Assembly (NCBI RefSeq): GCF_004217145.1
Contig: NZ_SHKR01000013.1
Location: 62,001-126,000, forward strand
DNA: 64,000 nt
Source: Kribbella rubisoli
Lineage (GTDB): Bacteria; Actinomycetota; Actinomycetes; Propionibacteriales; Kribbellaceae
Reading direction: 5' to 3'
The notes under the pieces are model-generated. The model saw nothing but the letters and a program-made list of their open reading frames with translations, ran no database searches and had not been told where the DNA came from. A program made the position numbers and the translations under genes. This document shows, in pieces, positions 23,797 through 31,992 of this stretch (the first letter of the stretch is position 1; every line of letters begins with the position of its first letter).

Positions 23797-24642
23797 CTAC
23801 GCTGGTCCGAGAGCCTTTGACAAGTCCTCGGCGAGCGCCGAGACAGAGGCGGCGACAAGGTCCGGATCGCCGATGCCGGACTCGGCGCGGCCTGCCATCT
23901 TCGCGCCGAGGGCTGTCGGTCCGGCGGCGAACAGTTCCCGGAGGTAGACGATCGCTGTCTCGGTCGCCGAGGCGCTCACGGCATCGGCGCGCAGTTGCTC
24001 GAACACGTCGGCCAGGGCCGCGGTTTCGGTGTCGATGAGGATCCGGTAGATGTCGTGGGCGTCCTTGTCCTGCAGGCGATTGGGGTTGGTGTCGTTGACG
24101 CGTTCACCGATCTTGAAGAGCTTGGCCACGAGGAGCGCGCCGCAGCCGGCGACCTTGACGGTGGACCGGCGGCCGTCAGCCGGGTCCAGTGCGGACACCT
24201 CCATCGGCGAGTTGTCGATCAGGACCGGCTCGAGTCCGTCGGCCCTGCGGGTGGCGCTCTTGCTGTGCGGTGGGATCCGCCCGCCGCGGGTCTTCTTCCC
24301 GCCTTCGGTGAGCGACGCCGGGACCATCAGGTCGACCGGGATGCCGGCCGAGTTCAGCCAGGCGCCGGGCTGCCTGCTGTTCCGGTTCTGGCGGAAGCCC
24401 GCCCTGGTCATCGCATCTTCGAGCAGCGGGTCGTCATCCAGTTGACGGGGATCGACCGCCAGGTCGCTGTCCTTGGTCGTCTCGGCCAGAGCGACCGCCG
24501 CCGCCGAGGTCCGCAGGTAGACGGCCTGAGCGCCGATGACGGTGACGGAATCCCGGTGTGAATCCAGCGCTGCAAGCACGTCGAGCAGTGCGGAGCGCGA
24601 CTGGACCAGCAGATCAGTCCTGCTGGCGCCAGGTTCGTTCAT
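23797..24642 (-). CDS. Nucleotidyltransferase-fold protein, candidate toxin of an AbiE-like pair
   Basis: 281 residues. The N-terminal domain shows a nucleotidyltransferase pattern: VTVIGAQAVYLR near residue 33, the paired carboxylates in TKDSDLAVD near 56, and a third carboxylate in SAGIPVDLMVP near 98. The rest is helical, with LLVAKLFKIGER and RLQDKDAHDIYRIL, a lysine/aspartate arrangement seen in AbiEii-type proteins. AbiEii toxins transfer nucleotides, for example to tRNA. Its ATG lies inside the 3' end of the upstream gene (29-base overlap), as expected of a toxin-antitoxin pair. The toxin role is inference from fold and pairing. Confidence 0.7.
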   Translation of the reverse strand: MNEPGASRTDLLVQSRSALLDVLAALDSHRDSVTVIGAQAVYLRTSAAAVALAETTKDSDLAVDPRQLDDDPLLEDAMTRAGFRQNRNSRQPGAWLNSAGIPVDLMVPASLTEGGKKTRGGRIPPHSKSATRRADGLEPVLIDNSPMEVSALDPADGRRSTVKVAGCGALLVAKLFKIGERVNDTNPNRLQDKDAHDIYRILIDTETAALADVFEQLRADAVSASATETAIVYLRELFAAGPTALGAKMAGRAESGIGDPDLVAASVSALAEDLSKALGPA

Positions 24643-25705
24643 TGCGTGCCATCCATTCGATGAGTTCTTCGCCCTCGGACGGGTTCCGTCCCGGGCCGGT
24701 CAGTAGGTCGACAGCAACTTGGGCCGGTGCCGCGATCTGGTAGCCGCCATCGGCACGGACGCGGGTCCGGGCGAATACGGCGGTGCTCAGCGGTTCGGCT
24801 AGTACGACGTTCGCGCTGGTCTCAACGGGGCGCAGGTCCCACGTGGCGGACGCGCGCGCCACGTCGGGGGTGTAGATCATCGCCGACCTGGCCGGAGCGT
24901 AAGGCGACCACTCGGCGGCGGCCAGCGTGCCGGTCACTGCGTACTCGACGTCGGACTCGGCAACGCGCGACAGGAATCTGTCCAGGCCACGGGGCGCGAG
25001 CCAAGTGGTCGTCCGGTTACTCGCGACGAGTTCGTAGTCCCGGCTCCACCGCCGCAGCAACGGCTGCCATTCGGGCACAACAACCTGCGAGCTGTGCCGC
25101 TCGACCAGTCCCTCTTCCTCGAGGAACTGCACAACGCGGTATACCGCACCAGTCGACGCACCCGAGGTTTCGACCAACGCCCGGATCGGCCACGGCCGGT
25201 CATAGTCCAGCAGCGCCCGGACCACCTGGGCGGCCGGCGCGCCCTTCAAACTGCCGCGCGGCCGGCCGGGACCGCGCCACGGATCGCGATCCGCGCCCCG
25301 ATCGGAGACGAACAGGCCGGGTGTCGGCGACGTGATCCGGACGTTGCCGGTGGCGTCGACGAACGACAAATCGGCCTCGATCAGCTTCTGGCGAACTGGA
25401 GGCGACAGGTAGCGCGCCGCCACCACCCCAGTGACCGCCGGACTTCCCGTGACATCAGTGGCGTACCTGGTGATCTGGTCGTGGATCGCTTGAACGTCGC
25501 GGCTCTCGACTGTGCGCTTGACCTCGAACACCAATCGGCGCAGTGCACCATCGGGAGAGCGAAGATCAACGATCCCGTCGCCGCCTCGATCACGCGAAGA
25601 CGTGACTGCACGCACCTCCCACCCCTCGGGTAACCGCTCTGAGAGGATCTCCTTGCCCCGCGCGAGAACATCAGCCTCCGTGAGCGGCGCCGGCGATATA
25701 GCCAC
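24614..25705 (-). CDS. AbiEi-like antitoxin/regulator with an N-terminal nuclease-like (PD-(D/E)XK) domain
   Basis: 363 residues from GTG 25705, chosen because AGGAGG stands six bases before it; the longer frame from TTG 25756 crosses the promoter palindrome. Residues about 1-120 carry GGDGIVDLRS and, 13 residues later, LVFEVKR, the D...E-x-K spacing of PD-(D/E)XK nucleases, then SPPVRQKLIEADLSFVDATG. A winged helix follows near 150-220 (IRALVETSGASTGAVYRVVQ, FLEEEGLVERH). The C-terminal part (AVTGTLAAAEWSPYAPARSA, QVAVDLLTGPGRNPSEGEEL) matches AbiEi-type antitoxin/regulator proteins of actinomycetes. It probably binds the inverted repeat upstream and restrains the downstream nucleotidyltransferase. 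Confidence 0.7.
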   Translation of the reverse strand: MAISPAPLTEADVLARGKEILSERLPEGWEVRAVTSSRDRGGDGIVDLRSPDGALRRLVFEVKRTVESRDVQAIHDQITRYATDVTGSPAVTGVVAARYLSPPVRQKLIEADLSFVDATGNVRITSPTPGLFVSDRGADRDPWRGPGRPRGSLKGAPAAQVVRALLDYDRPWPIRALVETSGASTGAVYRVVQFLEEEGLVERHSSQVVVPEWQPLLRRWSRDYELVASNRTTTWLAPRGLDRFLSRVAESDVEYAVTGTLAAAEWSPYAPARSAMIYTPDVARASATWDLRPVETSANVVLAEPLSTAVFARTRVRADGGYQIAAPAQVAVDLLTGPGRNPSEGEELIEWMARNERTWRQQD

Positions 25706-25717
25706 GACCCACCTCCT

Positions 25718-25770
25718 GTTCGAGAAATAGTACGACTCCGCTGTCAGCGGAATCAACTAATTTCCCGAAC
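25718..25770. promoter_or_regulatory. Nested inverted repeat at the promoter of the AbiE-like pair
   Basis: Outer arms 25718-25731 (GTTCGAGAAATAGT) and 25756-25770 (ACTAATTTCCCGAAC) pair with one mismatch and one extra base. Between them TCCGCT-GTC-AGCGGA (25737-25751) is a perfect 6-3-6 palindrome. The structure ends 12 bases before the GTG of the antitoxin gene, so it covers promoter and leader. AbiEi antitoxins repress their own operons by binding inverted repeats, which this arrangement fits. Confidence 0.6.
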
Positions 25771-26015
25771 AGGCTTCCGCGGGGGGCGACACGGGATCCC
25801 GCTGTGGGCGATCTGCTGGCGTCACCTAGCTGTCGACCGCGCGGCAGAGCGAAGGTCCGACGGTGGCCGGGAGGGATGCACGGCTCTGAGCCGGGGTAGT
25901 CGCCGCGAGCGCCGGCGAGCAAGTCCCGGGCGGCAGCCCGCAACACGCCAGCGGAAGCTGGCCAGGTGCCGGCGATGAGCCGGTGGGTGGGAGCGCGTAG
26001 CGCGCGGGGGTGCTT
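25771..26015. other. Gene-free spacer with two small hairpins 3' of the aminotransferase gene
   Basis: No convincing coding frame is seen on either strand. Two short hairpins stand in tandem: GCCAGC-GGAA-GCTGGC (25947-25962) and CCGGC-GATGA-GCCGG (25969-25983). Read on the minus strand they follow the aminotransferase stop by about 33 and 54 bases and may serve as a weak terminator without a U-run. The rest is plain GC-rich sequence. Confidence 0.45.
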
Positions 26016-27395
26016 TTACAGGAGGGATTCGGCTTCTTTGAGGACTGATCTGAGGATGGATTCTATTTCGTTGAAGTGGGACTGGTCGCAGATCAGGGGT
26101 GGGGAGAGTTGGATGACGGGGTCGCCTCGGTCGTCGGCTCGGCAGTAGAGGCCGGCGTCGAAGAGGGCTTTGGAGAGGAAGCCGCGTAGCAAGCGTTCGG
26201 ATTCCTCGTCGTTGAAGGTTTCCTTGGTGGTCTTGTCCTTGACGAGCTCGATTCCGTAGAAATAGCCCGCGCCGCGGACGTCGCCGACCATGGGCAGGTC
26301 GAGCAGCTTCTCGAGTGTCGCCCGGAAATCCCCCTCCCGGCTCCGGACGTGCTCGTTGATGCCTTCGCGCTCGAAGATGTCCAGGTTGGCCAGCGCGACC
26401 GCGGCTGATACGGGATGGCCACCGAAGGTGTAGCCATGGGCGAATGTGGTGTCCCCGTGCAGGAACGGCTCGATCAGCCGGTCCGTCGCGATCATCGCGC
26501 CGAGCGGCGAGTAGCCCGACGTGATGCCCTTCGCGCAGGTGATGATGTCCGGCTGGTATCCGAACCGCTCGGCTCCGAACATGTGGCCCAGCCGGCCGAA
26601 GGCGCAGATCACCTCGTCGCTGACGAGCAGTACGTCGTACTCGTCGCAGATCTCGCGGACGCGTTCGAAGTACCCCGGTGGCGGCGGGAAGCAACCACCG
26701 GCGTTCTGCACCGGTTCCAGGAAGACGGCGGCGACTGTCGACGCGCCTTCGTTCTCGATCGCGACCGCGATCTGGTCGGCGGCCCAGCGGCCGAAGGCCT
26801 CCGGGTCGTCGCCGTGGATCGGGGCGCGGTAGATGTTCGTGTTGGGCACCCGGAAGGTGCTCGGCACGAGGGGCTCGAACGGCTCCTTGAGCTCCGGCAG
26901 TCCGGTGATCGACAGCGCGCCGTGCGTCGTACCGTGGTACGCGATCGCGCGGCTGATCACCTTGTGCTTGCCCGGTTTGCCGGTGAGCTTGTAGTACTGC
27001 TTGGCCAGCTTCCACGCCGACTCGACCGCTTCGCCGCCGCCGCTGGTGAAGAACACCCGGTTCAGATCTCCGGGCGCGTACGACGCGACCCGCTCGGCCA
27101 GCTCGATCGACTTGGGATGTGCGTACGACCAGAGCGGGAAGAAGGCCAGCTCCGAGGCCTGCTTGGCGGCCGCCTCGGCGAGCTCCGTCCGGCCGTGGCC
27201 GAGCTGGTTGACGAACAGACCCGCGAGACCGTCCAGATACCGCTTGCCGCGGGCGTCGTAGATGTACACCCCGTCGCCGCGCACGATCACCGGCACTTCG
27301 CCGGACTGATAGCTCGACAACCGGGTGAAATGCATCCACAAGTGGTCGCGCGCCGACTGCTGCAGGTGGTCGAAGTCGGGCGTATCGGACGGCAT
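26016..27395 (-). CDS. Class III aminotransferase, probably polyamine or omega-amino acid:pyruvate transaminase
   Basis: 459 residues from ATG 27395, with a purine-rich GGAGAAGAGGG just upstream; the 19 extra codons before it are not needed. The PLP site is FTSGGGEAVESAWKLAKQYY near residue 116, the aspartate motif LLVSDEVICAFGRLG near 256, and ITCAKGITSGYSPLGA with the Schiff-base lysine at about 289. HFTRLSSYQSGEVPVIVRGD near the N-terminus is typical of the putrescine-pyruvate/omega-amino acid branch. It would remove the amino group of a diamine and give an aminoaldehyde for the dehydrogenase at 29154. It is divergent from the amidohydrolase. Confidence 0.88.
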   Translation of the reverse strand: MPSDTPDFDHLQQSARDHLWMHFTRLSSYQSGEVPVIVRGDGVYIYDARGKRYLDGLAGLFVNQLGHGRTELAEAAAKQASELAFFPLWSYAHPKSIELAERVASYAPGDLNRVFFTSGGGEAVESAWKLAKQYYKLTGKPGKHKVISRAIAYHGTTHGALSITGLPELKEPFEPLVPSTFRVPNTNIYRAPIHGDDPEAFGRWAADQIAVAIENEGASTVAAVFLEPVQNAGGCFPPPPGYFERVREICDEYDVLLVSDEVICAFGRLGHMFGAERFGYQPDIITCAKGITSGYSPLGAMIATDRLIEPFLHGDTTFAHGYTFGGHPVSAAVALANLDIFEREGINEHVRSREGDFRATLEKLLDLPMVGDVRGAGYFYGIELVKDKTTKETFNDEESERLLRGFLSKALFDAGLYCRADDRGDPVIQLSPPLICDQSHFNEIESILRSVLKEAESLL

Positions 27396-27481
27396 AGTGC
27401 TTCCCTCTTCTCCAGGCTGGCCGGTCCCGCCATCGTGCCCGGAAAAGCACATCCAAGCAAGTGATTTCGTGCCAGATGAGC

Positions 27482-27494
27482 CGATAGTCTATCG
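27482..27494. promoter_or_regulatory. Palindrome CGATAG-T-CTATCG between aminotransferase and amidohydrolase
   Basis: A perfect 6-1-6 inverted repeat in the 148-base divergent spacer, 49 bases before the amidohydrolase GTG and 86 before the aminotransferase ATG. It could be an operator shared by both directions. The regulator is unknown. Confidence 0.4.
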
Positions 27495-27543
27495 ATGTCA
27501 GCAGTCATGGACCGTATCCAACGCGGAATCCGTAGGGAGCTTC

Positions 27544-29145
27544 GTGGACACCTTGTTCGTGAACGGCGCGGTCTTCGACGGGACGTCGTACCGGCCGGGG
27601 CTGAGCGTCGGCATCCGCGACGGCCGGATCGCAGCCGGGCAACGGACGGCGAAGACGCAGATCGTCGATCTCCAAGGCGGGCTGTTGCTCCCCGGATTCG
27701 TCGACGCGCACATCCACCCGGTGCAGGGCGGGCTCGAGCGCGCCCGATGCGATCTCGCGCCCGCGCACGGCCTCCCGGCGTACCAGGAGACGATCCAGCG
27801 GTACGCCGATCAGCACCCTGACGTGGAGTGGATCGTCGGCGGCGGCTGGCACCAGCCCGACTTCCCCGGCGCCGCACCGCGCGCGACCGACCTCGACGCA
27901 GTCACCGGCAACCGCCCCGCCTTCCTCGTGAACGCGGACCACCACGGCGCCTGGGTCAACACAGCAGCACTCACCCAAGCAGGCATCGACCGCAGTACGC
28001 CGGACCCGCCCGACGGCCGGATCGAACGCGGACCAGACGGCTCCCCGACAGGAACCCTGCACGAGGGCGCGATGGACCTCGTCGGCCGCCACGTCCCACC
28101 AACCACGCACGCCGAGCTGGTCGCGGCGCTCGAAGACGCGCAGGCTTACCTGCACTCGCTCGGCGTCACCGGCTGGCAGGACGCGATCCTCGGCGACTAC
28201 GCCAACATGCCCGACGCGACGAACGCCTATCTCACCCTCGCACGCGCCGGACGACTGACAGCGAGGGTCGACGGCGCGCTCTGGTGGCAGCGCGACCGCG
28301 GCGCCGAGCAGATCCCGGACCTCGTCGTACGGCGAAACGCAGTAGACCACTCGCGCTTCCGCACCGGCACCGTGAAGATCATGCAGGACGGTGTCGCGGA
28401 GAACTTCACCGCCGGAATGCTCCAGCCGTACTTCGACGGCTGCGGCTGCCGTACTGCGAACACCGGCCTGTCGTTCGTCGACCCGATCGAGCTGCGCGAC
28501 AACGTCACCCGACTCGACGCGGCCGGATTCCAGGTGCATGTGCACGCGATCGGCGACCGCGCGGTCCGTGAAGCACTCGACGCGTTCGAACACGCCCAGC
28601 AGCGCAACGGCGACACCGACCGCCGGCACCACATCGCGCACCTGCAGGTGGTCCATCCGGACGACATCGCCCGCTTCGCGCAGCTGAACGTCACCGCGAA
28701 CATGCAGGCACTCTGGGCGATGTACGACCAGCAAATGGTCGATCTCACCGTGCCCTATCTCGGTCCGGAGCGGACGAGTTGGCAGTACCCCTTCGGCGCA
28801 TTGGCGAGGTCGGGTGCGCGGCTGGCGGCGGGATCGGACTGGCCGGTGTCGAGCCCGGATCCACTCGCAGCGATCCACGTCGCGGTCAACCGGCGCGACG
28901 AATCCACAGCGGAGCAGTTCTTCCCCGAGCAGGCGCTCGACCTCGCGACCGCGCTCACGGCGTACACCAAGACCAGCGCGTGGGTGAACCACGCCGACGA
29001 CACCGGCCAGATCCTCCCCGGCGCGCTCGCGGACCTCGTCGTGCTCGACCGCGACCCGTTTACCACCCAGCCGGACGAGATCGCCGCGGCCCGCGTCCGG
29101 GCGACGTACATCGAAGGCGAGTGCGTGGTCGAATCGAGCAGATAG
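27544..29145 (+). CDS. Amidohydrolase family 3 protein (YtcJ/NfdA-like)
   Basis: 533 residues from GTG 27544, with GGAG four bases upstream. The N-terminal strand domain (TLFVNGAVFDGTSYRPGLSV) leads to the metal motif LPGFVDAHIHPVQGG near residue 55. GGGWHQPDFPG, FLVNADHHGAWVNT and FQVHVHAIGDRAVREALDAF follow, then RLAAGSDWPVSSPDPLAAIH with the catalytic aspartate. This is the layout of N-substituted formamide deformylase-like metal hydrolases. It is soluble with no signal peptide. It is followed after eight bases by the aldehyde dehydrogenase, so it probably frees an amine or acid in the same pathway; the substrate is unknown. Confidence 0.88.
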   Translation: MDTLFVNGAVFDGTSYRPGLSVGIRDGRIAAGQRTAKTQIVDLQGGLLLPGFVDAHIHPVQGGLERARCDLAPAHGLPAYQETIQRYADQHPDVEWIVGGGWHQPDFPGAAPRATDLDAVTGNRPAFLVNADHHGAWVNTAALTQAGIDRSTPDPPDGRIERGPDGSPTGTLHEGAMDLVGRHVPPTTHAELVAALEDAQAYLHSLGVTGWQDAILGDYANMPDATNAYLTLARAGRLTARVDGALWWQRDRGAEQIPDLVVRRNAVDHSRFRTGTVKIMQDGVAENFTAGMLQPYFDGCGCRTANTGLSFVDPIELRDNVTRLDAAGFQVHVHAIGDRAVREALDAFEHAQQRNGDTDRRHHIAHLQVVHPDDIARFAQLNVTANMQALWAMYDQQMVDLTVPYLGPERTSWQYPFGALARSGARLAAGSDWPVSSPDPLAAIHVAVNRRDESTAEQFFPEQALDLATALTAYTKTSAWVNHADDTGQILPGALADLVVLDRDPFTTQPDEIAAARVRATYIEGECVVESSR

Positions 29146-29153
29146 GAACCGTT

Positions 29154-30581
29154 ATGGACACCATCACCAACATCGTCGACGGCAAGCCGGCGGCAGCGCT
29201 CAGCGGCGCGACGTACGACGTGATCGCGCCGGCGACCGGTTCGGCGTACGCGCGGGCGCCGTTGTCGGGCAGTGAGGACGTCGACCAGGCGATGACCGCG
29301 GCGGCGCGAGCGTTCGAGAGCTGGCGGGACACGACACCCGCCGAGCGGCAGCTGGCGTTGCTGCGGATTGCGGACGCGATGGAGCGGCGGGCGGACGAGT
29401 TCGTCGCGGTGGAGAGCCGGAACACGGGCAAACCGCTGGCGATCACGGTCACCGACGAGATCCCGCCCTGCGTCGACCAGCTGCGGTTCTTCGCGGGCGC
29501 GGCCCGCCTGCTCGAAGGGCGGTCGGCCGGTGAGTACATGGCGGGCCACACGTCCTGGGTACGGCGGGAACCGATCGGCGTCGTCGGACAGGTGACGCCC
29601 TGGAACTACCCGTTGATGATGGCGGTCTGGAAGATCGCGCCGGCGCTGGCCGCCGGGAACACCGTCGTACTCAAGCCGAGCGACACGACGCCGATGTCGA
29701 CGGTGCTGCTCGCCGAGGTGGCGCAGGAGTTCCTGCCGCCGGGCGTGCTGAACGTGGTGTGCGGGGACCGCGACACCGGGCGGGCGCTGGTGGATCACGA
29801 CGTACCGCAATTGGTCGCGATCACCGGCTCGGTGCGCGCCGGGATGGAGGTCGCGTCCTCGGCGGCGCGGAAGCTGAAGCGGACCCATCTCGAGCTCGGC
29901 GGCAAGGCGCCGGTCGTGGTCTTCGACGACGCGGACCTGGAGAAGGCTGCCAAGGCGATCGCGGCCGCCGGGTACTTCAACGCCGGCCAGGACTGTACGG
30001 CGGCGACGCGCGTGCTGGCCGGTCCGCGGATCCATGACGACTTCGTCGACGCGCTGACCGAGCAGGCCAACCACACCCATACCGGCGAGCCGGACGACCC
30101 ACAGGCGACGTACGGCGCGTTGAACAACGAGGCACAGCTGCACCGGGTCGACGGGTTCGTCCGCAGCCTGCCCGACCACGCGGCCGTCCGCACCGGCGGC
30201 GCCATCGTCGGTGAGCGCGGCTACTTCTACGCGCCGACCGTCGTGTCAGGTCTGCAGCAGGACGACGACGCGATCCAGCAGGAGATCTTCGGCCCCGTCA
30301 TCACCGTGCAGCGCTTCACCGATGAGGACGAGGCACTCCGCTGGGCGAACGGCGTCGAGTACGGCCTCGCGTCGTCGGTGTTCACCCGCGACCACGGTCG
30401 CGCGATGCGGATGAGCCGCCGTCTCGACTTCGGCTGCGTGTGGATCAACACGCACATCCCGATCGTCGCCGAGATGCCGCACGGCGGCTTCAAACACTCC
30501 GGCTACGGCAAGGACCTGTCCATGTACGGCCTCGAGGACTACACCCGCATCAAGCACGTCATGTCGAACATCGAGGACTAG
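29154..30581 (+). CDS. NAD-dependent aldehyde dehydrogenase, gamma-aminobutyraldehyde/betaine aldehyde type
   Basis: 475 residues. VTPWNYPLMMAVWKIAPAL near residue 148, the general-base glutamate in HLELGGKAP (Glu247) and the nucleophile in NAGQDCTAATR (Cys281) are all present. The sequence PHGGFKHSGYGKDLSMYGLE near the C-terminus is shared with PatD/YdcW and BetB enzymes. It oxidises an aminoaldehyde to the amino acid, the step after DAO- or transaminase-type attack on putrescine. TAGGAA lies just before the ATG, which is eight bases after the amidohydrolase stop. The stop overlaps the end of the convergent DUF2961 remnant. Confidence 0.9.
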   Translation: MDTITNIVDGKPAAALSGATYDVIAPATGSAYARAPLSGSEDVDQAMTAAARAFESWRDTTPAERQLALLRIADAMERRADEFVAVESRNTGKPLAITVTDEIPPCVDQLRFFAGAARLLEGRSAGEYMAGHTSWVRREPIGVVGQVTPWNYPLMMAVWKIAPALAAGNTVVLKPSDTTPMSTVLLAEVAQEFLPPGVLNVVCGDRDTGRALVDHDVPQLVAITGSVRAGMEVASSAARKLKRTHLELGGKAPVVVFDDADLEKAAKAIAAAGYFNAGQDCTAATRVLAGPRIHDDFVDALTEQANHTHTGEPDDPQATYGALNNEAQLHRVDGFVRSLPDHAAVRTGGAIVGERGYFYAPTVVSGLQQDDDAIQQEIFGPVITVQRFTDEDEALRWANGVEYGLASSVFTRDHGRAMRMSRRLDFGCVWINTHIPIVAEMPHGGFKHSGYGKDLSMYGLEDYTRIKHVMSNIED

Positions 30582-31030
30582 ATCACCTCGAGATAGTCCC
30601 TGTCCGGCAACGCCGGGAACGGCGCGTGCGGCTCGGTCTGGTACCAGTACGACATCGACGCGAGGTCGTCCTGGAGTTGGAGGAAGCGACCGTCGCGCCG
30701 CCAACCGAGCGCCTGGACGGTGACGCGGAGGTCCTCGGTGAACCGGATCGTGTCCTGGATGTGCCAGCGGTAGAGCCCGAAGCGCTGCTGGTTGTCGGAG
30801 AACCCGCGCGGCTCGATCACCTGCGGCATCCCGAGGTTCGGCGTGGTGAACGTCGCGTACTGCCCTTGCGGATGCTCGAACGCCCAGGCACCGCCGAAGT
30901 AGTCCTCGGTGCCGGTGCCGCAGATCGTCGGGTATTCGTCGTCCCCGTCGAGGTAGAACTTGAACTCGCCCTCACCCCACCACCCGCTGTTGAACGTCCA
31001 GCCCGTTGAAGTCAGCCATGGGCAACAACC
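30578..31030 (-). pseudogene. C-terminal remnant of a DUF2961 protein
   Basis: The frame is open for 150 codons from an in-frame TAG at 31031-31033 to the stop at 30578. Its content begins near TSTGWTFNSGWWGEGEFK and continues with ICGTGTEDYFGGAWAFEHPQ, the core of DUF2961, a glycoside-hydrolase-like family usually over 350 residues long. Roughly the N-terminal half is missing, and the first usable ATG is 70 codons inside at 30829. Upstream lies the start region of the BadF kinase on the other strand. A truncated gene left by a deletion is the simplest explanation. Confidence 0.75.
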
Positions 31031-31080
31031 CTATGGCGTCGGGGATGCTGGTGAGTACGCTGCGGTGAACCAAATGGCAC

Positions 31081-31090
31081 CGACTAGTCG
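31081..31090. promoter_or_regulatory. Palindrome CGACTAGTCG before the BadF-type kinase gene
   Basis: A perfect ten-base palindrome that ends 14 bases before the ATG at 31105. It is the only symmetric element in the short spacer and could be an operator for the sugar genes. Chance occurrence cannot be excluded at this length. Confidence 0.3.
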
Positions 31091-31104
31091 TACTGGATCA
31101 CTGC

Positions 31105-31992
31105 ATGAGCCGCATTGCCATCGATGGCGGTCAGTCCGCTCTTCGACTCCGTGTTCTCCCGTCCGGCCGGACCGGCGAAGGGCCCGGCTACACGCACGGA
31201 CCGGATGCGCTCCGGAGGATGCTCGACGCGATCGGCGCGGCTGCAGCGGAGGCCGAGGTGACGGGGCGGATCGAGATCGTTGCCCTCGGTCTCACCGGGT
31301 ACCCGCAGGCGTCCGGCGCGGCGGACAGGTTCGCGGCTGACGTCGGCGAGTTACTGAACGCCGACGAGGTGCGACTGACCCAGGACATGGTCACCGCGCA
31401 CGCAGGGGCGTTGCCCGAGGGGTACGGCGTGGTGGTTGCTGCGGGCACCGGACTGGTCTGCCTCGCGGTCGACCGGGACGGTACGTGGCGCAAACTGGAC
31501 GGGCACGGGTACCTGTTCGGAGACGCCGGCAGCGCGTTCGCGATCGGTCGCGCCGGGCTGGTCGCCGTACAGCGCTCTCGCGACGGTCGCGGGCCGGTCA
31601 CCAAACTCGCTGACACTGCGCTCGATCCGGTCACGCTGTACCGCTCATCGACGCTGGTCGACGACGTGGCCCGGTTCGCTCCCGAAGTACTGCGGTGTGC
31701 GGCCGAGGGCGATCCGGTCGCGCACGAACTCGTCGTACGCGCGGCTGAGGACATCGCCGAGACGATCGGTGCCGCGGTTGCGCAACTGACCGGCGAGGGA
31801 CCTGTGCCGGTTGCTTGTGTCGGCGGTCTGTTCAACGGCGCGGGCGAGCAGTTGCTGAATCCGGTCCGCGACGCCCTCCCGTCCCGCGCTCGGCTGACGC
31901 CGGCGGCCGGCAATTCGCTTGATGGTGCTGAACGGCTCGCAAGCGGACCAGCCGGAACGTACGCCGAACTGATCGTGACGCATCGCCGATGA
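31105..31992 (+). CDS. BadF/BadG/BcrA/BcrD-type ATPase, N-acetylglucosamine kinase-like
   Basis: 295 residues. The phosphate-1 motif is IAIDGGQSALRLRVL at the N-terminus. VVVAAGTGLVCLAVDRDG near residue 110 is the phosphate-2 region, and GHGYLFGDAGSAFAIGRAGL near 133 and PVACVGGLFNGAGEQLL near 235 complete the ASKHA kinase fold. In bacteria this branch phosphorylates N-acetylglucosamine or related amino sugars. The gene downstream is a NanE-type epimerase, coupled by ATGA, which supports an amino-sugar role. No transporter gene survives beside it. Confidence 0.85.
   Translation: MSRIAIDGGQSALRLRVLPSGRTGEGPGYTHGPDALRRMLDAIGAAAAEAEVTGRIEIVALGLTGYPQASGAADRFAADVGELLNADEVRLTQDMVTAHAGALPEGYGVVVAAGTGLVCLAVDRDGTWRKLDGHGYLFGDAGSAFAIGRAGLVAVQRSRDGRGPVTKLADTALDPVTLYRSSTLVDDVARFAPEVLRCAAEGDPVAHELVVRAAEDIAETIGAAVAQLTGEGPVPVACVGGLFNGAGEQLLNPVRDALPSRARLTPAAGNSLDGAERLASGPAGTYAELIVTHRR

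Noticed and set aside
25822..27456. 544-codon minus-strand frame overlapping the aminotransferase
   Set aside because: Out of frame with the clear class III aminotransferase and composed of Arg-rich low-complexity sequence.
30246..30704. 152-codon minus-strand frame over the aldehyde dehydrogenase 3' end
   Set aside because: Antisense shadow of the conserved dehydrogenase C-terminus.
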